Of a stretch of DNA of 36,777 bases, positions 31,250 to 36,777 are shown piece by piece. Each line of letters opens with the position of its first letter. Within the stretch, counting starts at the first letter, position 1. Position numbers and translations under genes: made by a program. The notes under the pieces are model-generated. The model ran no database searches and had not been told where the DNA came from. It was given only the letters and a program-made list of their open reading frames with translations. The stretch lies in NCBI GenBank assembly GCA_964420835.1, contig CAYQUO010000025.1, positions 1 through 36,777 of the forward strand, written 5' to 3'. Origin of the DNA: CAYQUO01 sp964420835. GTDB lineage: Bacteria > Chloroflexota > Anaerolineae > Anaerolineales > Anaerolineaceae.

Positions 31250-33325
31250 TTATGTTGAAATTGGGACTTCAGGATATTGTAATCGTGGATGATAAGTATT
31301 AATTAGAGTTGTTTTGAAGGAATCCTGTAACCTTTTTAAATCATTCAAAGTCAGTTTTGTATCCTCAAGTTGCCCACTATGCAAAGCGGAAGCAAATACT
31401 TCACCAATGATCTTGCTGAGTTCTTCATCAGTTGATGGTAATTCGGCACGTACTTTGGCTTCACATCCATCTGCCAAGAGTAAGATCGCAGTTTCGTTGG
31501 ATTGCGGTTTAGGACCGGGGTATCTAAAGCAATCGATATTGATAGCAGAACTGGACAATTGCAGTGCTTTTGAGTACTGATACTTGGTGATCATGGTCCC
31601 ATGATGTTCAACGATAAAATGTTGGATTGCTGTTGGTATATGGTATTTTTTTGCCAACTTAACACCGTCTGATACGTGTTTAATAATGATTTCTGCACTA
31701 ACTGCAGGATCTAATTCATCATGCGTGTCAATATTTCCCGGCAATTGGTTTTCAATAAAGAATAATGGGTTCTCCGCCTTGCCAACATCATGATAAATTG
31801 CCCCAACTCTAACCAATAGGGAATCGGCATGTATTGCCTCAGCACCTTGTTCGGCAAGATTCGCAACCTGTAGGCTATGCTGATAACTGCCGGGGCACTT
31901 TCTTAACATGTATTGTAACAATGGGTGATCAGGCCTGGAAATATCCAACAATTGCAAAGCTGTCGGTACCCCAAGTATTTGAGCAAATACGTATTGGACC
32001 AGTATTGCAAGTGACGCAGATGCTGCGCCGTTCAACAGGGAAGTGCCTGTTAGGCTAATCAAGCCTACCAAGTCAGTAATTCCTTCGGGAATACGATATG
32101 CCAAAATAACAATAATCCCTGAGGCGCTGATGGCTAAACCTGAATAAATAAAATCGATCAGTCTGCGACCTTTGCCAATAACAATCATTCCTGACAAACT
32201 TGTTATTAAGAAGAAATTGGTTAGTTCATGGTTATTGGACAATTGATAAGTAATTAAAATGGATAAGATTAATGAAACCACCAAACTGAATTCAAAATTA
32301 AATAGGGTTGCCAGCGTTAATCCAAATGCGGCAATCGGATATAAATATGGAATGATTGTACGGTTTGGTATTAAAAATCTTGCACTATATAAAACAATCA
32401 AGAAAAATATCGAGACAAGTAGAAGGGCCCGCAAAGATTTAACGGGCAAACCATGCTGGCGATTTAAATACAATAAAAGGATGATAAATGATAAGATTAC
32501 AAAAGATGCTACTGCCAACGCAGGACTAATATTTTTCTTGGGTTTAATCAATCCAAAATGATCTAATGCTTCATAGATAGATGGACTGATCAACTGTCCT
32601 CGTCGAACGATCACCTCGCCCGGTATAAATGATTTAATTATTGATGGAGTCGATTCAGCAACTTCTTTTTTTACTGCCAGGGTTGCCGCTCCATCAACCT
32701 GGCTGTTTATTGTAATCAAGGGGTTGATTAGGCTGGAAATGATTGCAACATGTTCTGCAGGAGAATCATACTGAACAATAGCGAACGCTTTGCGTCGGAT
32801 TTCTTCAATATTTGATGATACGATTGTCTCCCTAAAGATCTGTTCCAGAACTCTAATAGTCTCATTCTTAACAGCATTCCATTGTTGGTCATTGAGAAAA
32901 ATGAGGGAAGCAGCCACTGAATCCGTAAGATGAAGAACTGAAACCATTTTAATATCAGCAATTCTTTGCTTCTGTGTTGCATATTGATCAGCCCTGCAAT
33001 TGGAAATTAAGGTCAAAATACTGCTTAATTGATCCAGTTGATTTTTTGTTATGGCCGGATTAGGAGGAAAGTAACGATCAGGCACTGCTTGAATGGCTGA
33101 TTGGATGGCCTGCTCTGTAAGCGCATCGCTTATATAACTGATTGCGTAGGGTGCCTGGATGTCTTGAGGTGATATTGCGCCCACATAGATGTTATATGTG
33201 TCAGGGCGAAATGCAATTGGCAAGAGCAAAGCGCCAATGCTTAAAAATGTAACCATTACAAAAACAAATATCATCCAAGCTTTGGTTACAAAATATTGAT
33301 CTACTTTTCTCGTTCGTTCTTCCAT
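31250..33325 (-). CDS. PgpH/YqfF-like membrane HD phosphohydrolase (c-di-AMP phosphodiesterase type)
   Basis: The 691-residue protein has one N-terminal helix (about 15-37), then an extracellular region (to about 270) of the 7TMR-HDED type, then about seven membrane helices. The C-terminal HD domain has YQHSLQVANLAEQGA (His483) and IYHDVGKAE (His512-Asp513). HFIVEHHGT follows. This layout matches Bacillus YqfF and Listeria PgpH, which hydrolyse cyclic di-AMP; the reaction here is inferred. No cyclase gene is in the window. It starts the ybeY-dgkA run after a 153-nt spacer. Confidence 0.93.
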   Translation of the reverse strand: MEERTRKVDQYFVTKAWMIFVFVMVTFLSIGALLLPIAFRPDTYNIYVGAISPQDIQAPYAISYISDALTEQAIQSAIQAVPDRYFPPNPAITKNQLDQLSSILTLISNCRADQYATQKQRIADIKMVSVLHLTDSVAASLIFLNDQQWNAVKNETIRVLEQIFRETIVSSNIEEIRRKAFAIVQYDSPAEHVAIISSLINPLITINSQVDGAATLAVKKEVAESTPSIIKSFIPGEVIVRRGQLISPSIYEALDHFGLIKPKKNISPALAVASFVILSFIILLLYLNRQHGLPVKSLRALLLVSIFFLIVLYSARFLIPNRTIIPYLYPIAAFGLTLATLFNFEFSLVVSLILSILITYQLSNNHELTNFFLITSLSGMIVIGKGRRLIDFIYSGLAISASGIIVILAYRIPEGITDLVGLISLTGTSLLNGAASASLAILVQYVFAQILGVPTALQLLDISRPDHPLLQYMLRKCPGSYQHSLQVANLAEQGAEAIHADSLLVRVGAIYHDVGKAENPLFFIENQLPGNIDTHDELDPAVSAEIIIKHVSDGVKLAKKYHIPTAIQHFIVEHHGTMITKYQYSKALQLSSSAINIDCFRYPGPKPQSNETAILLLADGCEAKVRAELPSTDEELSKIIGEVFASALHSGQLEDTKLTLNDLKRLQDSFKTTLINTYHPRLQYPEVPIST

Positions 33326-33375
33326 AAACTACTTTCGGCGGGCAACAATCCTGATTAAAATTTTATCCTTAAAAT

Positions 33376-33534
33376 TTAATGTTTGACCAAAGTACAACAC
33401 CTAGAAATACTTTTTTGAATAATTAGATGAGGTTGCGAGGAAATGACTTCAAGTTGTTCTCGGGTGATAGGAGCCAAATCAGCGCACAATAATAACGCCG
33501 GATATTTGATTGAAAATTGCCTCTCCAATCCCAT
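33376..33534 (-). CDS. Possible 52-residue ORF overlapping the end of the ComEA-like gene
   Basis: A minus-strand frame begins with ATG at 33534, inside the last 56 nt of the ComEA-like gene in another frame, and ends with TAA at 33376-33378. It reads MGLERQFSIKY, then ...PITREQLEVISSQPH..., with a plausible soluble helix. It fills most of the 153-nt spacer before the PgpH-like gene. There is no Shine-Dalgarno sequence and I know no relative, so chance is likely. Confidence 0.18.
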   Translation of the reverse strand: MGLERQFSIKYPALLLCADLAPITREQLEVISSQPHLIIQKSISRCCTLVKH

Positions 33535-34042
33535 GGACGTTCTTTAATTCTTCACATGAATGAAACGTACCATGTTCATCCCGGTAATTAATTATTGCTT
33601 CCGCGATTTTTGGCCCTATTCCTGGCAACAATTCAAATTGCTCTTTTGATGCCGAATTAATGTCTAATGGGTTAACTGAATTAATTGTTGGTGCATCTGC
33701 AAGGGAAAGAGACGTTATATGTACGGGTATTTGTCCAATATACGGGATATATATTTTTTCCCCATCAAGTATTTTTTTCGCCAAATTGATCGAAGTGGTA
33801 TCTGCGTTTGGTGATAAACCACCAGCCAACTTAATCACATCTTCCAACCGACTGCCCTTTGGAAGGGAATATACGCCAGGCTGCTTAACCTGACCTGATA
33901 TATCCACGCGATACGGCACCTGGGTCGGAATGGGACTTAATTCTACACCTTGTCCTTTAGGTGGTAAGATCAGTAAAAAAATTATTGCAGATGCCAGTAA
34001 TCCTAGTGACAGCCCGTAAAGGAAAATGAACAATGGTTTCAC
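33479..34042 (-). CDS. ComEA-like protein: membrane anchor, SLBB and helix-hairpin-helix domains
   Basis: The 187-residue protein has an N-terminal membrane anchor (about 5-27), then an SLBB domain (about 43-105; VDISGQVKQPGVYSLPKGSRLEDVIKLAGG), then a C-terminal tandem HhH domain (about 125-187). The latter has DINSASKEQFELLPGIGPKIAEAIINYR and NVHGIGEAIFNQI. This is the architecture of ComEA, which binds double-stranded DNA outside the membrane during natural transformation. The start codon is GTG at 34042. ComEC, the uptake channel, is not in the window. It lies 15 nt after the YqhQ-like gene. Confidence 0.92.
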   Translation of the reverse strand: MKPLFIFLYGLSLGLLASAIIFLLILPPKGQGVELSPIPTQVPYRVDISGQVKQPGVYSLPKGSRLEDVIKLAGGLSPNADTTSINLAKKILDGEKIYIPYIGQIPVHITSLSLADAPTINSVNPLDINSASKEQFELLPGIGPKIAEAIINYRDEHGTFHSCEELKNVHGIGEAIFNQISGVIIVR

Positions 34043-34057
34043 GGCGAATAGGAATAA

Positions 34058-34960
34058 TTAAACCAAGGGGCTCTGTGGAAAGTCGTGTTTTTTCTCGCCT
34101 TCCATCATTGTGTTAAACGCCATAAGCGCTGTCTCAACCATATCTATATCAGGCTCTCTCGTGGTTAGCCCTTGTAATGCCAGGTTTGGCCTGAACAAAA
34201 TCCGAATTAAGTAATTATCGATATGTTTCGATGCCCATCGGATGTATTCATAAGAAATCGATGCCAAAACAGGTATTAGTATTATACGGGACAGGATCCT
34301 TGCCTGCAAAGATAGTGGCCCAAAAAGGGTAAAAAGAATGATTGTAATCACCACTAAAGTTAATAAGAATGATGTTCCGCATCGCGGATGCTGAACTGAA
34401 CACTTCATAACAGATTCGGCTGTCATTTGAAAACCCGATTCGTAAGCGTTAATGGTTTTATGTTCAGCACCATGATAACCAAATACCCGTTTTACATCTT
34501 CCATCTGGCCGATACCCAATAGATAAAGGATCAATATCAATAAACGAAATAATCCTTCCATAAGATTTGTCACGAAAGAATGCAAACCGAGGTATCGCTC
34601 CAATAAACCGGCGGCGATCGCTGGTAAAACCATAAAAAGAAGGATGGAAAATACAACTGAAATTATTATTGCCGGAAGAAACCCGCCCTTGTTCTCTTTT
34701 TCATCGTATTCTTTTAATTGAAGATTGGCGGAAATCGCAAGGTATCGATAACCCAGTCTAAGAGAATCCCATAATATCAATAAGCCACGCAGAAAAGGCA
34801 TTTTCCAAAAACGGTTTAATTTGGCATTTTGCAACTCCTCAGTTTGTATTATTATATTTTTATCGGGATCACGCATTGCAGCGGATACTGTATATGTGCC
34901 ACGCATGACAACACCTTCAATTAACGCTTGTCCTCCATATGATGGAAGTTTTTCTTTCAT
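34058..34960 (-). CDS. DUF1385 (YqhQ-like) membrane protein
   Basis: The 300-residue protein matches the DUF1385/YqhQ family. It begins YGGQALIEGVVMRG, and later has FGYHGAEHKTINAYE and QHPRCGTSFLL; these are the conserved cores of the family. Four to five membrane helices are visible (about 100-125, 130-155, 205-240). The His/Cys-rich motifs suggest a metal site, but the biochemical function of the family is not established to my knowledge. It lies 9 nt after the M20 peptidase gene and 15 nt before the ComEA-like gene, so it is probably in one transcript with both. Confidence 0.92.
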   Translation of the reverse strand: MKEKLPSYGGQALIEGVVMRGTYTVSAAMRDPDKNIIIQTEELQNAKLNRFWKMPFLRGLLILWDSLRLGYRYLAISANLQLKEYDEKENKGGFLPAIIISVVFSILLFMVLPAIAAGLLERYLGLHSFVTNLMEGLFRLLILILYLLGIGQMEDVKRVFGYHGAEHKTINAYESGFQMTAESVMKCSVQHPRCGTSFLLTLVVITIILFTLFGPLSLQARILSRIILIPVLASISYEYIRWASKHIDNYLIRILFRPNLALQGLTTREPDIDMVETALMAFNTMMEGEKKHDFPQSPLV

Positions 34961-34969
34961 ATTACAATG

Positions 34970-36343
34970 CTATCCTTTTTCTATAAGCAAATAAAGGAAA
35001 TTGATGATCGATTGAACGCCTTTATCCCAACATACAAGATTGATTCTTTCATTTGGTGAATGTATGTTATCTTCAGGCAAACCGAAACCGGAGAGTACCG
35101 AATCAATACCTAAAACCCGTTTCATTTCCCCCACAACGGGAATGCTGCCCCCTTCACGCTTGAATATTGGCCTGACTCCCCAAACCGTTTGCAATGCATT
35201 TGCAAACAAATTAATAGCAGGCAGTTCTGGATCTATTATTGCCGCATGGCTTCCACCATGACAAACAAGGCTCCAACGGGCGGACTTCGGAACAGAATTT
35301 TCTAAATATTTATAAATGCATTGGGCGATTTTGTCTGGGTCCTGGTTTGGTACTAGGCGAGTGGTAATTTTTGCCATTGCAGATGAAGGTATGATGGTTT
35401 TTGTCCCTTCGCCCGTATATCCCGATTGAATACCATTGACCTCCAGAGTTGGTCGAGCCCCAATTCTTTCGGCAGGTGTATATTCATTTTCCCCCCAAAT
35501 TCCCGGAGAGCCGGTTTGCTCAAGAAGCTGCTCCTCGTTTAATGGAAGTCGATTTATTTCATTTCTTGCATTGATAGGTATCTCCAGTACATCGTTATAA
35601 AAACCGGGAACAGAGATGTGACCGTTTGTATCATGCATTCCTGAAATCAGGTCGCAAATCACTTGAGCCGGATTGTGTATTGCTCCACCAAACTGGCCAG
35701 AATGTAGATCGCGTGAAGGCCCTTGAATTTGCAATTCAAAGCTGGCAATTCCACGCAGGCCATATGTTATCGCCGGAAGATCGGGCGATATCATTCCGGC
35801 ATCCATGTTAAGTGCAAAATCACTTGTTAGTTTTTGGCACTCACAATGCAAGAAATCTTTCAGGTTCGGTGAGCCAATTTCCTCCTCTCCCTCAACAAGG
35901 AATTTATAGGTAATGGGTAACTCACCCGCTTTTACGACGGACTCAATCGCGCCAAGGCAGGCGATAATTTGGCCTTTCATGTCCGATGCACCTCGTCCAT
36001 ACAAAAGATTGTTATCAATGACTGGCTCAAACGGATCATGGAGCCATAAACCAATCGGGTCCACCGGTTGCACATCATAATGTCCATATATTAATATGGT
36101 AAATTGAGGCTTTATTTTAGAAACCCGTTCCGCATATACAATTGGATGCCTGTCTGTAGGAACGATTTCAACAGTTTGTGCACCAAGTGAGGTTAATTTA
36201 TTGGCAACCCACTGAGCTGCTTTCTCAACATCTTTAGAATACGAAGGATCTGTCGAAATTGAAGGGATACGAACAAAATCTACCAATTGCTGAAGATAAG
36301 AATTGCGATATGTCTTAAAATGATTCAAAGCCGTAACGGTCAT
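34970..36343 (-). CDS. M20-family metallopeptidase (dipeptidase-like)
   Basis: The 457-residue zinc hydrolase shows the M20 active-site set: IYGHYDVQP (His88, Asp90), GRGASDMKG (bridging Asp121), EGEEEIGS (Glu153-155, catalytic and metal Glu), LNMDAGM, and the late DNIHSPNE His. A dimerisation domain lies at about residues 190-330, with RDLHSGQFGG. Relatives cleave dipeptides or other N-acylated amino acids; the substrate is unknown. There is no signal peptide, so it is cytoplasmic. AAGGA lies about 10 nt before the ATG. It is the first gene of the minus-strand run, and a minus-strand TATAAT (36382-36377) without a good -35 box lies just upstream. Confidence 0.93.
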   Translation of the reverse strand: MTVTALNHFKTYRNSYLQQLVDFVRIPSISTDPSYSKDVEKAAQWVANKLTSLGAQTVEIVPTDRHPIVYAERVSKIKPQFTILIYGHYDVQPVDPIGLWLHDPFEPVIDNNLLYGRGASDMKGQIIACLGAIESVVKAGELPITYKFLVEGEEEIGSPNLKDFLHCECQKLTSDFALNMDAGMISPDLPAITYGLRGIASFELQIQGPSRDLHSGQFGGAIHNPAQVICDLISGMHDTNGHISVPGFYNDVLEIPINARNEINRLPLNEEQLLEQTGSPGIWGENEYTPAERIGARPTLEVNGIQSGYTGEGTKTIIPSSAMAKITTRLVPNQDPDKIAQCIYKYLENSVPKSARWSLVCHGGSHAAIIDPELPAINLFANALQTVWGVRPIFKREGGSIPVVGEMKRVLGIDSVLSGFGLPEDNIHSPNERINLVCWDKGVQSIINFLYLLIEKG

Positions 36344-36777
36344 GGGGCACAGTTCCTTGGTGAAAAGTTAGTTGATATTATATGCGATTTTGAAACTCAA
36401 ATATTCCTTATCTGATTTTGTTACCTTTGTTCAAAATACCCCAAGAATAAATATCCATGATTATTTTATTCTATTCAATTACTTTCCAATAGAATTTTAA
36501 TATTATGATCTACAGATTTTAATGACCCCCATAATCGATACCCATGGAAACCTGAGATACAAATCTAAATTGTCTGGTAGTGGTTGCTTTTGGGAAGGGT
36601 ATTTCTGATCTACCTTTTTCGTCAATTCCCTGTAATTTACAGAATATGTGTGACATATAACAAAGGTACTTGTATTTTACTTTTTTTTATAATATGATAA
36701 ATGATGTATTTTGAGGTAAAGTTGTTGGTGTAACATTCTTTCTGTAAAATACCGAACCTTAACAAAAGTGGTGAGTC
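36344..36777. other. 434-nt region without a supported gene, upstream of the M20 operon
   Basis: The stretch is AT-rich and all frames are short. A minus-strand frame open from the window edge ends at 36638-36640 (46 codons, DSPLLLRFGILQ...), and another runs 31-32 codons from the edge; neither looks convincing. It probably contains the promoter of the M20 run, with a minus-strand TATAAT at 36382-36377. A 13-nt inverted repeat lies at 36630-36642. Confidence 0.6.
36630..36642. promoter_or_regulatory. 13-nt inverted repeat CTGTAA-T-TTACAG
   Basis: CTGTAATTTACAG has perfect six-base arms around a single T, a typical shape for a dimeric regulator site. Another CTGTAA half-site lies at 36742-36747. 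The gene it would control is outside the window or is the M20 gene about 290 nt away. In AT-rich DNA such a repeat may also arise by chance. Confidence 0.25.

Noticed and set aside
1..36777. CRISPR arrays, tRNA or rRNA genes, insertion sequences, prophage genes
   Set aside because: I found no regularly spaced repeats, tRNA-like T-arm sequences, transposase motifs or phage structural genes on reading both strands; a covariance-model search was not possible.

Overview
The window is about 36.8 kb of AT-rich bacterial chromosome, densely packed with housekeeping and envelope genes. The gene content suggests Chloroflexota, probably an Anaerolineae-like lineage. The pointers are a Ser/Thr kinase fused to PQQ-type beta-propeller repeats, a PurB and a UXS-type dehydratase in forms I associate with that phylum, a phosphofructokinase with pyrophosphate-type motifs, a MurA with Asp at the usual Cys position, and many GT-C membrane glycosyltransferases. 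This assignment is recall and inference, not a search. I see no rRNA, tRNA, CRISPR, insertion sequence or phage genes.

Layout. 62-547 (+) encodes a membrane-anchored SH3-like protein, and 581-1978 (-) is purB. 2128-6923 (+) is a signalling island: Ser/Thr kinase with an eight-repeat propeller, PP2C phosphatase, zinc-ribbon/FHA protein, an unknown 79-residue protein, an OmpR-type response regulator and thioredoxin. 6972-8252 (-) is murA, facing a GNAT-fold gene at 8392-9519 (+). The divergent spacer between them holds a perfect palindrome over the putative murA -35 box. 9520-10295 has no recognisable gene. 10296-19470 (+) is a run of six different GT-C-like polytopic membrane proteins, several overlapping. 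19544-23345 (+) carries a DegS-like soluble histidine kinase, phosphofructokinase, class II fructose-bisphosphate aldolase and a Nudix hydrolase.

28004-23342 (-) is a probable operon: a lipoprotein with DUF348, G5 and TolB-like propeller regions, a UDP-glucuronate decarboxylase-like SDR, a GtrA-like protein, a URO-D family protein and rsmD. The last four genes form two pairs joined by 1- and 4-nt overlaps. 28156-29478 (+) is scpB-rluB. 36343-29518 (-) is a long co-directional run: M20 peptidase, YqhQ/DUF1385 protein, ComEA-like SLBB-HhH protein, PgpH/YqfF-like HD phosphohydrolase, YbeY, diacylglycerol/undecaprenol kinase and an endonuclease IV-like protein. 36344-36777 holds no gene I can support.

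How the genes may work together. The kinase, phosphatase and FHA protein form a writer-eraser-reader set for Ser/Thr phosphorylation, linked to a response regulator. The GT-C block, the SDR and the GtrA-like protein point to polyprenyl-phosphate-linked surface glycan or glycoprotein synthesis; MurA and the lipid kinase serve the same lipid-linked envelope economy. Phosphofructokinase and aldolase catalyse consecutive glycolytic steps. The most distinctive items are the soluble kinase-propeller fusion with a possible CTG start, the small unknown protein inside the signalling island, the six-gene GT-C array, the pyrophosphate-type PFK, the Asp-MurA with its palindromic control site, and the altered catalytic motif in RsmD.
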